Below are positions 26,912 to 36,436 of a DNA stretch of 39,070 nucleotides, one piece after another. A program made the translations under genes and the position numbers. The stretch's first letter is position 1, and the number at the start of each line of letters is the position of its first letter. The notes beneath the pieces are model-generated. The model did no database searches, had not been told where the DNA came from, and saw only the letters and a list, made by a program, of their open reading frames with translations. The stretch is from Pseudomonadota bacterium. GTDB lineage: Bacteria; Pseudomonadota; Gammaproteobacteria; Burkholderiales; Burkholderiaceae_C. Location of the stretch: NCBI GenBank assembly GCA_021847345.1, contig JAJZTW010000036.1, positions 1 to 39,070 on the forward strand, written 5' to 3'.

Positions 26912-27214
26912 TCAAGCGATCAGGAAATCTTCCTTGCGCTTGCCGGTGTTGACCTCGGCCTGCAGCCACTTGGGCATCTTGCCGCGGCCGGTCCAGGTCT
27001 CGCCGGTGCGCGGGTGGCGATACTTGGCCGCAACCGTCATGCCCTTGCTGCGCGAGCCGCGGCCACCCGAACCGAGGTCGCTCGTGGTGATGCCGTACTC
27101 CTGCATTTTGGCCCGAATATCGGCGACGACCGAGGCAATCTCCGCCTTGCGCTGGGATTCGGCCTGCTGCTTGAGCACTTCGATCTGCGACAACAATTCC
27201 TTATACGAGGACAT
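26912..27214 (-). CDS. H-NS family nucleoid protein
   Basis: A 100-residue H-NS-like histone-like protein. The N-terminal coiled-coil (about 1-45, YKELLSQIEVLKQQAESQRK) mediates oligomerisation. The C-terminal DNA-binding domain carries KYRHPRTGETWTGRGKMPKW, which includes the T-W-x-G-R-G loop that inserts into the minor groove of AT-rich DNA. This is the form widespread in Burkholderiales. A GGAGGT site precedes the ATG at 27214. It is monocistronic, with a terminator on each side. The AT-richer gap next to it could be a self-regulatory site, which is inference. Confidence 0.94.
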   Translation of the reverse strand: MSSYKELLSQIEVLKQQAESQRKAEIASVVADIRAKMQEYGITTSDLGSGGRGSRSKGMTVAAKYRHPRTGETWTGRGKMPKWLQAEVNTGKRKEDFLIA

Positions 27215-27318
27215 CGGCACCTCCGGTGATTGGCACGGGGCCAGGGAATGGGGAAACGCCCGGCGCGACAGCGCATGACGTATGAATATACGGATGGTAA
27301 GCCAAAACCGCCGCAAAC

Positions 27319-27346
27319 AAAAAGGCCGCCATCCTGGCGGCCTTTT
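27319..27346 (-). terminator. Rho-independent terminator after pntB
   Basis: A 7-bp GC stem (27324-27330 with 27336-27342, loop ATCCT) flanked by A5 on the left and T4 on the right, so it can work on both strands. On the minus strand the T-run is TTTTTGTTT. It ends the pnt operon 42 bases after the pntB stop and insulates it from hns. Confidence 0.88.
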
Positions 27347-27387
27347 AACGGGCATTGCGACCGGGAACCCGGCCCGCTGTGCGGGCC

Positions 27388-28827
27388 TTATTCCACGGCC
27401 TTGCCGATGTCCTCGATGATCTTTTTGGCATCCCCGAACACCATCATGGTTTTATCGAGGTAGAACAGTTCATTATCCAGCCCGGCATAGCCTGTGGCCA
27501 TAGAACGTTTGTTCACGATGACGGTCTTGGCCTTGTAGGCATCGAGAATCGGCATGCCGGCGATCGGCGACTTCGGGTCATTGCGGGCAGCCGGATTGAC
27601 CACGTCGTTGGCGCCCAGCACCACCGCGACATCGGCCTGCGCGAACTCGGGATTGATGTCGTCCATCTCGAATACCTGGTCGTACGGCACCTCGGCCTCG
27701 GCCAGCAGCACGTTCATGTGCCCGGGCATGCGCCCGGCCACCGGATGGATGGCGTATTTCACGCTCACTCCATGCTCGGTGAGTTTCTGCGCCAGTTCCT
27801 TCAGCGCATGCTGCGCGCGCGCCACCGCCAGTCCGTAGCCCGGGACGATGATCACGCTCTCGGCATTGGCCAGGATGAACGCGGCGTCGTCGGCGCTTCC
27901 CGAACGCACGCTGCGTTGCTGCGTCGCCGCGTCTCCGGCGGCCGACGATTCACCACCGAAGCCGCCCAGGATCACGTTGAAGAACGAGCGATTCATCGCC
28001 TTGCACATGATGTAGGACAGAATCGCCCCGCTCGACCCCACCAGGCTGCCGGCAATGATCAGCATGCTGTTTTCCAGCGAGAAGCCGATGCCCGCCGCGG
28101 CCCATCCGGAGTAACTGTTGAGCATCGACACCACGACCGGCATGTCGGCACCGCCGATGGGAATGATGATCAGCACGCCGAGCACGAAGGCCAGCGCCAG
28201 CATCAACAGGAATGGTCCCCACTGCGCGTTGAACCAGAACAACAGCCCCAGCCCCAGCGTGGCCAGCGCCAGAACCAGGTTGAGCTGGTGCTGGCCGGCG
28301 AATCGCACGGGCGCGCCCTGGAACAGGCGAAACTTGTACTTGCCCGACAGCTTGCCGAAGGCGATCACCGAACCACTGAACGTGATCGCCCCGACGATGG
28401 CCCCGATGAACAGTTCCACCCGGTTGCCGTGGGGCAGCGCCATGCCCGGCGCCGCGACGATGCCGAAGGCATGCGGCTCGGCCACCTCGGCGATGGCGAT
28501 GCACACCGCCGACAGGCCGATCATGCTGTGCATGAAGGCGACGAGCTCGGGCATCTTGGTCATCTGCACGCGCTTGGCCATCAGCGTGCCGATGGCACCG
28601 CCCACGACCAGCGCGACCAGCACGTAGACCAGGCCGGAAACGCCCGTGGCGCCGCCGATCTTGACAATCAGCGCCACGGTGGTCAGCACGGCGAGCGCCA
28701 TGCCGAGCATGCCGAACAGGTTGCCGCGCCGGCTGCTGGCCGGATGGGACAGCCCCTTGAGGGCCTGAATGAAAAACACCGAGGCCACGAGGTACAGCAA
28801 CGTGACCAGATTCATGCTGAGGGTCAT
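27388..28827 (-). CDS. pntB: Proton-translocating transhydrogenase subunit beta
   Basis: A 479-residue membrane subunit with about eight to nine N-terminal spans (domain II) and a C-terminal NADP(H)-binding domain III. Domain III is recognised by SVIIVPGYGLAVARAQHAL, GRMPGHMNVLLAEAEVPYD and the end FGDAKKIIEDIGKAVE. The complex couples hydride transfer from NADH to NADP+ to proton flow. Met1 and Met5 are both possible starts. It is the last gene of pntAa-pntAb-pntB, 28 bases after pntAb, and is followed by a strong terminator. Confidence 0.97.
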   Translation of the reverse strand: MTLSMNLVTLLYLVASVFFIQALKGLSHPASSRRGNLFGMLGMALAVLTTVALIVKIGGATGVSGLVYVLVALVVGGAIGTLMAKRVQMTKMPELVAFMHSMIGLSAVCIAIAEVAEPHAFGIVAAPGMALPHGNRVELFIGAIVGAITFSGSVIAFGKLSGKYKFRLFQGAPVRFAGQHQLNLVLALATLGLGLLFWFNAQWGPFLLMLALAFVLGVLIIIPIGGADMPVVVSMLNSYSGWAAAGIGFSLENSMLIIAGSLVGSSGAILSYIMCKAMNRSFFNVILGGFGGESSAAGDAATQQRSVRSGSADDAAFILANAESVIIVPGYGLAVARAQHALKELAQKLTEHGVSVKYAIHPVAGRMPGHMNVLLAEAEVPYDQVFEMDDINPEFAQADVAVVLGANDVVNPAARNDPKSPIAGMPILDAYKAKTVIVNKRSMATGYAGLDNELFYLDKTMMVFGDAKKIIEDIGKAVE

Positions 28828-28855
28828 GACTAGATCCTTGGGTCGGCTCGTGGGC

Positions 28856-29170
28856 TCAGGCGCCGGACGCAGGCGTGGCGCGTTCCTTCTTCTTGAACAT
28901 CGCCAGCATGCGCCGGGTCACCAGGAAGCCACCGAACACGTTGACCGAGGCCATGGCCACCGCCAGCATGCCCATGACACGCCCGACCGGCGTGACGGTG
29001 AGCGCCGCCGCCAGCATCGCGCCCACCAGGATGATGGCCGAGATCGCGTTGGTCACCGACATCAGCGGCGTGTGCAGTGCCGGCGTGACGTTCCATACCA
29101 CGTGGTAGCCGACGTAGATCGACAGCACGAAAATCGTCAGGTTGATGATCAGGGGGGAAATCTCATGCAT
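28856..29170 (-). CDS. pntAb: Transhydrogenase alpha subunit, membrane part
   Basis: A 104-residue protein equal to the C-terminal membrane segment of PntA, with three hydrophobic spans: [20 protein letters not shown], then [16 protein letters not shown], then [17 protein letters not shown] followed by [11 protein letters not shown]. In this genome PntA is split into two genes, as in Rhodospirillum-type transhydrogenases. An AGGAG site precedes the ATG at 29170. It lies 26 bases after pntAa. Confidence 0.95.
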   Translation of the reverse strand: MHEISPLIINLTIFVLSIYVGYHVVWNVTPALHTPLMSVTNAISAIILVGAMLAAALTVTPVGRVMGMLAVAMASVNVFGGFLVTRRMLAMFKKKERATPASGA

Positions 29171-29196
29171 TTGTTTTCTCCTCGCGCGGGTGCCGT

Positions 29197-30318
29197 TCAG
29201 GCATTCTTGCGTCGAACTTCACCGCCGTGCGTCACCAGGCAGGCGTTCACGATGTCGTCATCCAGGTTCAGCACCAGGCCCTTTTCCTTGTCCAGCACCA
29301 GTTTCAGGAAATCGAGCACGTTGCGCGCATAAAGGCTGGACGCATCGGCGGCCATCATCGCCGGCAGGTTGGTATGGCCGACCAGGCTCACGCCGTGCTT
29401 TCGCACCACGCGGTCAGGCTCGGTCAGCGGGCAGTTGCCGCCTTGCGCCGCGGCCATGTCCACCAGCACCGAGCCGGCACGCATCGAACGCACCATGTCC
29501 TCGCTGACCAGTACCGGCGCGCGACGCCCCGGAATCAGCGCCGTGGTGATCACGATGTCGGCCTGGCGCACGCGCGCCGCCACCTGCTCGGCCTGGCGCT
29601 GCAGCCACGACTGAGGCATCGGGCGCGCGTAGCCGCCCACGCCCTGCGCGATCTCGCGCTCCTCGTCGGTCTCGAAGGGCACGTCGATGAACTTCGCTCC
29701 CAGCGACTCGACCTGCTCGCGCGCCGCCGGGCGCACGTCGGAAGCCTCCACCACCGCGCCCAGGCGCTTGGCCGTGGCGATGGCCTGCAGCCCGGCCACG
29801 CCCGCGCCCAGGATCACCACGCGCGCGGCCTTCACCGTGCCGGCCGCGGTCATCAGCATCGGCATGAAGCGCGGGTACAGGTCGGCGGCCAGCAGCACCG
29901 CCTTGTAGCCGGCGATGTTCGCCTGGCTCGACAGCACGTCCAGGCTCTGCGCGCGCGTCGTGCGCGGCGCCGCCTCCAGCGCGAAGGCGCTCAGTCCGGC
30001 CGCGGACATGGCCTGCAGCCCGTCGTTGTCGAAGGGCTCGAGCATGCCCACCACGGTGGCGCCCGCGCGCATCATCGTCAGCTCCGAGGCCTGCGGCCGG
30101 CGCACCTTGAGCACCAGGTCCGCGCCCAGCGCCTGCGCCGCGTCCACCAGGCTGGCGCCGACCGCGGCGTAGTCCTGGTCGAGCACCCCGGCGCGCTCGC
30201 CGGCCCCGGCCTGCACCAGCACCTCGTGCTGCTGCGCAACCAGCTTTTTCACCGTCTCCGCGGTGGCGGCAACGCGCGCCTCGCCCGCCACGCTCTCGGC
30301 CGCAACGCCTATGCGCAT
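29197..30318 (-). CDS. pntAa: Transhydrogenase alpha subunit, NAD-binding part
   Basis: A 373-residue soluble domain I subunit that binds NAD(H). It begins [20 protein letters not shown], like alanine dehydrogenase relatives. The Rossmann motif is [20 protein letters not shown] with the acidic ribose-binding residue in [30 protein letters not shown] is also typical. The ATG at 30318 is chosen because AGGAGG lies about 8 bases upstream; the frame is open to 30345. It is the first gene of pntAa-pntAb-pntB and divergent from nudJ. Confidence 0.96.
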   Translation of the reverse strand: MRIGVAAESVAGEARVAATAETVKKLVAQQHEVLVQAGAGERAGVLDQDYAAVGASLVDAAQALGADLVLKVRRPQASELTMMRAGATVVGMLEPFDNDGLQAMSAAGLSAFALEAAPRTTRAQSLDVLSSQANIAGYKAVLLAADLYPRFMPMLMTAAGTVKAARVVILGAGVAGLQAIATAKRLGAVVEASDVRPAAREQVESLGAKFIDVPFETDEEREIAQGVGGYARPMPQSWLQRQAEQVAARVRQADIVITTALIPGRRAPVLVSEDMVRSMRAGSVLVDMAAAQGGNCPLTEPDRVVRKHGVSLVGHTNLPAMMAADASSLYARNVLDFLKLVLDKEKGLVLNLDDDIVNACLVTHGGEVRRKNA

Positions 30319-30494
30319 GGAAATCCCCTCCTGGATCGAAACCACCGATTATGGATGAAAGCCGCGCGATCGCCGCAAATGCGAATTGCGGGACCGCGCG
30401 CCCGATGCTGCCGAGCGACACGCCCCGCGCGCCGGCACAATGTCGCCTTCACTGCCGCCGGCGCCATGCCGCCCTGCCGCGCCGGCCCACAGCC

Positions 30495-30983
30495 ATGACC
30501 GAGACCGAACTGCCCCATGTCACCGTTGCCGCGATCGTCGAACGCGACGGCCGCTACCTGCTGGTGGAGGAGCACACCCCGCAGGGGCTGCGCCTGAACA
30601 ATCCGGCCGGACACCTCGAGCCAGGCGAGGACCTGCTGCGCGCCGTGGCGCGCGAGACCCTGGAGGAAACCGCGCACCCTTTCCGTCCGACCGCCCTGCT
30701 GGGCGTCTACCAGAGCCAGGGCGCGCGCGCCGGACGGCATGTGCATTACGTGCGTTTCGCGTTCACCGGAGAACTCGGCGCGCAGCAAGCCGGCCGGACC
30801 CTGGACGAAGGCATCGTGCGCACCGTCTGGATGACCCTGGAGGAGCTGCGGGCCAGCCGCTCGCGCCATCGCAGCCCGTCGGTGCTGCAATGCGCGCTGG
30901 ACCACGCCAGCGGCGTTCGCTGGCCGCTGAGCCTGCTGCATGCCGATGCGGCGGCGCGGCAAGACGCTGCCGGCGCGCCATAG
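30495..30983 (+). CDS. nudJ: NUDIX hydrolase, NudJ-like
   Basis: A 162-residue NUDIX hydrolase. The NUDIX box G-x5-E-x7-R-E-x2-E-E is at about 39-61 ([20 protein letters not shown]). The body has [20 protein letters not shown] and the substrate-facing [18 protein letters not shown], as in NudJ (YmfB), which in E. coli hydrolyses nucleoside and thiamin-precursor phosphates. Its position 10 bases before mnmA is also the E. coli arrangement and supports the name. The ATG at 30495 is the family start; the open frame to 30351 is not conserved-looking. Confidence 0.9.
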   Translation: MTETELPHVTVAAIVERDGRYLLVEEHTPQGLRLNNPAGHLEPGEDLLRAVARETLEETAHPFRPTALLGVYQSQGARAGRHVHYVRFAFTGELGAQQAGRTLDEGIVRTVWMTLEELRASRSRHRSPSVLQCALDHASGVRWPLSLLHADAAARQDAAGAP

Positions 30984-30993
30984 GATATCGCCC

Positions 30994-32076
30994 ATGTCCA
31001 CGTCCCGTTCCCGCGTTGTGGTCGGCATGTCCGGAGGCGTCGACTCGTCGGTCTCGGCATGGCTGCTCAAGCAGCAGGGCTTCGAGGTCATCGGCCTGTT
31101 CATGAAGAACTGGGAAGACGACGACGACAGCGAATACTGCTCGACGCGCCAGGACTGGCTTGACGCGGTCAGCGTCGCCGACCTGATCGGCATCGACATC
31201 GAGGCCGTGAATTTCGCCGCGGAATACAAGGACCGCGTGTTCGCCGAATTCCTGCGCGAATACCAGGCCGGGCGTACGCCCAACCCGGACGTGCTGTGCA
31301 ACGCCGAAATCAAGTTCAAGGCCTTTCTGGACCATGCCATGGGCCTGGGCGCCGAATACATCGCCACCGGGCATTACGCTCGGGTGCGCCACGGCGCCGA
31401 CGGCGTGCAGTTGCTGCGCGGTGTCGATGCCGGCAAGGACCAGAGCTATTTCCTGCACCGCCTGAACCAGCGCCAGCTGCGGCGCACGCTGTTCCCGGTG
31501 GGAGAACTGCCCAAGAGCGAAGTACGGCGAATCGCCGCCGAGATCGGGCTTCCCAACGCGCGCAAGAAGGATTCCACCGGCATCTGCTTCATCGGTGAGC
31601 GCCCGTTTCGCGAATTCCTCAACCGCTACCTGCCGACGCATCCGGGACCGATGCGCACTCCCGACGGCGAGCAGGTCGGCGAGCACATCGGGCTGGCCTT
31701 CTACACCCTGGGCCAGCGCAAGGGCATCGGCCTGGGCGGAAGCCGTGAAGGCACCGGCCAGCCGTGGTTCGTCGCGCGCAAGGACCTCGCCACCAACACC
31801 CTGTACGTGGCGCAGGGCCACGACCACCCCTGGCTGCTGAGCTCGCGCCTGCGCGCCGACCAGGTCTCGTGGATCAGCGGCCACCCGCCGGCCGCCGGCG
31901 CCCTCCTGGGCGCCAAGACCCGCTACCGTCAGACCGACGCCGCCTGCACCGTGCTGCACGCCGACCAGCAAACGCTGGAACTCGACTTCGAGCATCCCCA
32001 ATGGGCCGTCACCCCCGGCCAGTCCGCCGTGCTCTACGACGGGGAAGTCTGCCTGGGCGGCGGAATGATCTTGTGA
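30994..32076 (+). CDS. mnmA: tRNA 2-thiouridylase MnmA (TrmU)
   Basis: A 360-residue enzyme that thiolates U34 of tRNA-Lys, -Glu and -Gln. The ATP-pyrophosphatase PP-loop SGGVDSS is at 13-19; the catalytic cysteine pair is Cys102 ([12 protein letters not shown]) and Cys198 ([11 protein letters not shown]). Also seen are [20 protein letters not shown] and [14 protein letters not shown]. The ATG at 30994 has an AGGA site upstream; the open frame to 30940 would overlap nudJ. The 342-bp palindrome starts at the base after the stop codon. Confidence 0.96.
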   Translation: MSTSRSRVVVGMSGGVDSSVSAWLLKQQGFEVIGLFMKNWEDDDDSEYCSTRQDWLDAVSVADLIGIDIEAVNFAAEYKDRVFAEFLREYQAGRTPNPDVLCNAEIKFKAFLDHAMGLGAEYIATGHYARVRHGADGVQLLRGVDAGKDQSYFLHRLNQRQLRRTLFPVGELPKSEVRRIAAEIGLPNARKKDSTGICFIGERPFREFLNRYLPTHPGPMRTPDGEQVGEHIGLAFYTLGQRKGIGLGGSREGTGQPWFVARKDLATNTLYVAQGHDHPWLLSSRLRADQVSWISGHPPAAGALLGAKTRYRQTDAACTVLHADQQTLELDFEHPQWAVTPGQSAVLYDGEVCLGGGMIL

Positions 32077-32418
32077 GCCCCCTCCGTCGCCGGGGGCGGC
32101 CCCGGCTCCGTCCCCCCGAGGGGGACGCACCCCACCTTGGGGCGGCCCTGCGGTGGGAGTGCCCTCGACAGTGGAGAGCCTCGCAGATGCGGCGGGGTTC
32201 AGCTGGCGGTGCATAGCCGCCTGCGGCGGCCCGAGGCAGACCTCGGTCGTGATGTTCGGCTTGGGCCGCCGCAGGCGGCTATGGAGCCCGCCTGAAAACC
32301 CCACGCCCACGCGGCTCCCTTCGCTGCCAGGAAACCTCCTGCCGCAGGGCCGCCCCAAGGCAGGGGTTGTCCCCCTCGGGGGGACGGAGCGGGGGTCGCC
32401 CCCCGCGACGGAGGGGGC
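32077..32418. repeat. 342-bp imperfect palindromic element
   Basis: This element fills the gap between the converging mnmA and CsoR-like genes. Its outer arms, 32077-32153 and 32342-32418 (77 bases each), pair with 69 of 77 matching positions. Its inner arms, 32212-32232 and 32263-32283, are perfect over 21 bases, and the intervening arms are diverged but still alignable. The centre (32233-32262) has a small hairpin. No transposase, coding frame or target-site duplication is evident. It may be a MITE-like or dispersed intergenic palindrome and could act as a two-way terminator. Confidence 0.9.
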
Positions 32419-32423
32419 CCACC

Positions 32424-32714
32424 TCAAGCCATGCGCGCCAGCAGCGTCTCCATCTCTTCCATCATCGAGTCCAGGCGCGCCTTCTCGGCGTGACCCGACT
32501 CCAGGCGCGCGTCGAGCTCCTGCTCGATGAAACAGACCGTCATGCGCACGAAGGTGCTGTCCAGCGCCTTGCGCACGGCCGACAGCTGCTGCGCCACCTT
32601 CAGGCACGGCTCGCCTTCATCGATCATGCGCTGGACACCGCGCAGCTGACCTTCGGCGCGCTTGAGCCGGTTCAGGATGTCGGTGCGCGACGCGGCGTTG
32701 GTGAGAACGGACAT
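32424..32714 (-). CDS. CsoR/RcnR/FrmR-family transcriptional repressor
   Basis: A 96-residue all-helical repressor of the metal/formaldehyde/persulfide-sensing family. It starts with DILNRLKRAEGQLRGVQRMI and carries the conserved sensor cysteine at 37 (GEPCLKV). After AVRKALDSTFVRMTV a second cysteine follows at 61, 24 residues on. At the +25 position, where CsoR and FrmR carry His, there is Phe62, and at the +29 position, where CsoR has its second Cys, there is none. The classical Cu(I) site is therefore not met; the effector is unknown. It lies last in the tolC-RND-DUF2892 group, 113 bases after the DUF2892 gene. Confidence 0.88.
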   Translation of the reverse strand: MSVLTNAASRTDILNRLKRAEGQLRGVQRMIDEGEPCLKVAQQLSAVRKALDSTFVRMTVCFIEQELDARLESGHAEKARLDSMMEEMETLLARMA

Positions 32715-32827
32715 CGGGTGTCTCCGCAAATGGTGGAATCGGCAGCTGCTTCGAGGGCCCGGCCCTGGCAGGCTCTTCAAATACCCCGGGGGGCGGTGCC
32801 GATGATACCCACTGGCGGAACCGCGCG

Positions 32828-33049
32828 TCAGCGGGCGCAGGCCGTGACGTCACGCACTCCCAGGCGTCGCAGGATCAACGCCATCGGGCAGAAGTTGCTG
32901 AAACCGAATTGCAGCAGGTTGGCCCCGACGAAGGCGGTGAACCAGAGAAACCAGCTCGACACGTACAGCGGGCTTGCCGGTGCGCCGAGCAGCAGGGAGA
33001 TCAGGATGAAGCTTCCGGCGAAAACCCGGATGTAACGTTCGACGGTCAT
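32828..33049 (-). CDS. DUF2892 / YgaP-like inner-membrane protein
   Basis: A 73-residue protein with two hydrophobic spans (about 9-30 and 33-52) and the family signature NLLQFGFSNFCPMALILRRL with its conserved FCP cysteine at about 54. In other proteins this domain is fused to a rhodanese (YgaP) that carries persulfide; here it is free-standing. Its role is unknown. It sits between the RND pump (84 bases) and the CsoR-like repressor, which argues for a common operon. It starts at the ATG at 33049 after a GGA-type site. Confidence 0.88.
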   Translation of the reverse strand: MTVERYIRVFAGSFILISLLLGAPASPLYVSSWFLWFTAFVGANLLQFGFSNFCPMALILRRLGVRDVTACAR

Positions 33050-33133
33050 GGTGGAGGTCCTTGGGATGATGGGAAATCTGGGAAATCGATCTTGCCGGAG
33101 CTTGGAATCAGATGCGCCCCGACAACGCCTTTT

Positions 33134-36100
33134 TCAAGCAGCCTCCGCTGGCTGGGTTCGCCGGCTCCACATGTAGTACAGCAACGGGATCACGACCAGC
33201 GTGAGCAGGGTCGACACCAGGGTGCCGAACACCAGCGACACGGCGAGCCCGCCGAACACCGGATCGGTGACCATGATGGCCGAGCCGAACATGATCGCCA
33301 GCGCCGTCAGCAGGATCGGGCGCAGGCGAACCGCGCCCGCCTGGGCCACGGCCTGCTCCAGGCTGAAGCCGCGCGCGCGGTACTCGACGATGAAGTCGAT
33401 GAGCAGCAGCGAATTGCGCACGACGATTCCCGCCAGCGCGATGACTCCGATCATCGACGTGGCGGTGAAGGCCTGGTGGGTCAGCCAGTGACCGGGAAAC
33501 ACGCCCAGCAGGGTCAGCGGAATGGCCCCCATGACGATCAGGGGCAGCGCGAAGGAGCGGTAGTAGGCGACCAGCAGCAGGTAGATGAACAGCAGCGCGA
33601 CGATGAAGGCCGAGCCCAGGTCGCGGAACACGTCCAGGGTCAGTCGCATCTCTCCGCCCCACAGCAGCTGCACCCCGCGCAGGCCCGACGGCGGCGTCGG
33701 CACGAAGCCCAGGTTGCCGGTGTGCACCGTGACCCCGGGAATCGGTTGCCCTCCGTCGAGCCGGCTGTTCAGACTCAGCGTGGCGTACACCGGACTGGCG
33801 CCGAGCATCTCGCCACTGACGTAGACCACCGGGTGCTGGTCGCGGGTATAGATCGGGCGCGCGCGCTGCACCGTCTCGACATCGGCGAAACTGCCCAGCG
33901 GAACCAGCGTGCCGTCGGCGGCGCGCAACGGCAGGTCGAGCAACTGGCGCAGGCGCTGGCGTCCGGCTCGATCCAGGCGCACGACGATGTCGACCGGCTC
34001 GAGCGCGCCCGGCACATGCAGCGCGCCCACCTTGGCGCCGGCCATCAGCGGGCGCAACAGGCTCGCCACCTCGCCGGGCGTGATGCCGGCCAGCGCCGCC
34101 TTGCGCAGGTCCACGTGCACGCGGTACTCGGAGCTGGGCGCGCTGACCGAATCGTCCTGGTTGATCATGCCGTAGGTGTGATCGAAATCCCGCAGCACGG
34201 CAGGCGCCAGTCGACGCAGCCGCGAATAGTCGGGGCCGAACAGCTCGGCCTGGATCTGCGAGCGCACCGGCGGGCCCGGCGGAGTCTCGAACAGCTTGAT
34301 GCGCGTGCCGGGGAAGCGCGCGCGCACCGGCGCCAGCTGGTTCCACAGCGCCTGCACGATCTCGTGGGAGCTGCGCGCGCGCTGCGACTTCGGCAGCAGG
34401 TTGACGCGCAGCTGCGCCAGCTCGTCGCCGCGCGCCAGGCTGTCGCCTCGCACCAGCGCCGCGAAATCCAGCGGCGCCGGCTGACCGACGAAAGTCTGCC
34501 AGTCGACGACTTCGGGCACGCGCGCCAGCACGTCGCCGCAGGCGCGCGCCACCTGGTCGGTGAATTCCAGCGGTGAACCCGCGGGGGTGTCGACCTCCAG
34601 CAGGAAACTGCCGGTGTTGTCGAAGGGCAGCATGCGCAGTTCCACGCCCAGCGGCGACAGCGGCCCGTTCATGCCGGACGGGCGCAGGAATTGCCACGCC
34701 GGCATCATCAGCGCGCCCAGCAGAGCCACGCTCACCAGCCCCAGCAGGGTCCAGCGCGCGCCGCGCCTGTGCAGCAGCGGCGTGAACAGCCGCAGGTAGG
34801 TCGCCTGCATGCGCCCGCCGTGGGCCGGCTCGGACTGCTGCAGTTCGCGTTCGGCTCGCTGCGCCTCACGCTGCGCCTTGCGCCACAGCCAGCGCCGCGA
34901 TGCCCAGGGCACCACGGTATAGGCCATGAACAGCGATGTTCCCATGGCGACGGGCACGTTGATCGGGATCGGCCGCATGAACGGGCCCATCATGCCGGTG
35001 ACGAAGGCCATCGGCACGAAGGCGAGGATCACCGCCAGCGTGGCCATGTTGGTCGGACTGCCGATCTCGTCGGTCGCCGCCACCACGGTAGCGGCGAAGC
35101 CCTGCACCGAGCCGCCGTGCCCGGCGTGCAGATGCCGGTGGATGTTCTCGATCACCACCACCGAATCGTCGACCAGCAGTCCCAGCGCGAGAATCAGCGC
35201 GAACAGGGTGATGCGGTTGATGGTCTGTCCGATCAGCAGGTCGACGAGCAGCACCGCGCACAGGATCAGCGGCACGGTCAGCGTGACGATGCCGGCCTCG
35301 CGCCAGCCCAGGAACAGCCACAGCAACAGCGACACGCTGACGATGGCCACGCCCAGATGCTCGATCAGGGTATTCACCGCCTCGTCGGCCTTGGCGCCGT
35401 CGTTGCGGGTCACCGTGACATCGACGCCCTGCGGCAGCGCCCACGCGCGCACCTGGTCGAGACGATGCAGCACGGCATCGGTGACGACGACGGCGTTGGT
35501 GCCTGCCTTCTTGGCGATGGCCAGGGTCACCGCGCTGCGCTCGGCGCCGACATCGTGCCCGTGCGACGCGGGCCCCCATGCGAAATGCGACAACTGGTCG
35601 ACCTCGGCCGGACCGTCGGCCACGCGCGCCACATCCTTCAGGTAGACCGGTTTGCCGCCGGGAGCTCCGATCATCAGCTCGCCCACCGCGCGCGCGTCGG
35701 GCAGCAGGCTGTCCAGGCGCACCGGCGTGACGCGATCGTCGTCGACCAGGTTGCCCAGCGGCGCGGCGACGTTGCTGGCGCGCAGCACCTGTTCGAGCTG
35801 CTGCAGCGACACGCCGCTGGCGGCCAGGCGCGCCGGCGAGATCCAGACATTCACGGCGCGCGGCGCGCCCCCCACGACCTCGCTGAACGACACGCCGGGA
35901 ACTCCGCGCAACTGCACCAGCAGCTTTTGCGCGACATCGCGCAGTTGCTCGCCATCCAGGCTCTTCGACGACAGCGTCAGGGTCAACACCGGGACGTCGT
36001 CGACATCGACCGGCTTGACCACCGGCTGGCTCGCACCGGGCGGAATGCGATCCAGGTTCTGCATCAGCTGGTTGTACATCTTGACCAGGCTGCGCTCCTG

Positions 36101-36436
36101 GTCCTGCCCGACCTTGAACTGCACGGTGACCACGCCGTAGTCGCTGGCCGCGTAGCCGAAGGTGTGGTCGACCCCCGACATCGAGGCCATGATGGCCTCC
36201 AGCGGGCGAACGACCAGTCGCAGGATCTCGTCGGGCGACGCCCCCGGCTTGCTGACGATGATGTTGGCGGCCGGGACGACGATCTTCGGGTTGTACTCGC
36301 GCGGCGTGACCAGCAGCGCGAGCGCGCCGGCCAGGCTCAGCGCCAGCATGATCAGCGCGGTGATCTTCGAATCGATGAAGGTCCGCGCCAGGCGCCCGGC
36401 CAGCGACGAGACCTTCCCGGCGGGCGCGTCAGCCAC
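33134..36436 (-). CDS. RND-family efflux pump, inner-membrane subunit
   Basis: A 1100-residue proton-driven transporter of the AcrB/HAE-1-like RND superfamily. The expected twelve spans fall in two repeats. A first span at about 25-45 precedes a large periplasmic domain beginning near KIVVPAANIIVSKPGAS. TM4 has LILALGLLVDDSVVVIENIH with the proton-relay Asp pair. The second repeat ends with LRPILLTALAIMFGSAIMV and FGTLVSTLLTLVVIPLLYY. No obvious CusA-type methionine pathway was recognised, so the substrate is open. The start is a GTG at 36436, overlapping the adaptor stop by 8 bases. Confidence 0.95.
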   Translation of the reverse strand: MADAPAGKVSSLAGRLARTFIDSKITALIMLALSLAGALALLVTPREYNPKIVVPAANIIVSKPGASPDEILRLVVRPLEAIMASMSGVDHTFGYAASDYGVVTVQFKVGQDQERSLVKMYNQLMQNLDRIPPGASQPVVKPVDVDDVPVLTLTLSSKSLDGEQLRDVAQKLLVQLRGVPGVSFSEVVGGAPRAVNVWISPARLAASGVSLQQLEQVLRASNVAAPLGNLVDDDRVTPVRLDSLLPDARAVGELMIGAPGGKPVYLKDVARVADGPAEVDQLSHFAWGPASHGHDVGAERSAVTLAIAKKAGTNAVVVTDAVLHRLDQVRAWALPQGVDVTVTRNDGAKADEAVNTLIEHLGVAIVSVSLLLWLFLGWREAGIVTLTVPLILCAVLLVDLLIGQTINRITLFALILALGLLVDDSVVVIENIHRHLHAGHGGSVQGFAATVVAATDEIGSPTNMATLAVILAFVPMAFVTGMMGPFMRPIPINVPVAMGTSLFMAYTVVPWASRRWLWRKAQREAQRAERELQQSEPAHGGRMQATYLRLFTPLLHRRGARWTLLGLVSVALLGALMMPAWQFLRPSGMNGPLSPLGVELRMLPFDNTGSFLLEVDTPAGSPLEFTDQVARACGDVLARVPEVVDWQTFVGQPAPLDFAALVRGDSLARGDELAQLRVNLLPKSQRARSSHEIVQALWNQLAPVRARFPGTRIKLFETPPGPPVRSQIQAELFGPDYSRLRRLAPAVLRDFDHTYGMINQDDSVSAPSSEYRVHVDLRKAALAGITPGEVASLLRPLMAGAKVGALHVPGALEPVDIVVRLDRAGRQRLRQLLDLPLRAADGTLVPLGSFADVETVQRARPIYTRDQHPVVYVSGEMLGASPVYATLSLNSRLDGGQPIPGVTVHTGNLGFVPTPPSGLRGVQLLWGGEMRLTLDVFRDLGSAFIVALLFIYLLLVAYYRSFALPLIVMGAIPLTLLGVFPGHWLTHQAFTATSMIGVIALAGIVVRNSLLLIDFIVEYRARGFSLEQAVAQAGAVRLRPILLTALAIMFGSAIMVTDPVFGGLAVSLVFGTLVSTLLTLVVIPLLYYMWSRRTQPAEAA

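Noticed and set aside
32077..32418. Insertion sequence or group II intron at the palindrome
   Set aside because: No transposase or reverse-transcriptase frame and no clear target-site duplication are present; the element is a palindrome only. A non-autonomous element remains possible and is listed as a finding.
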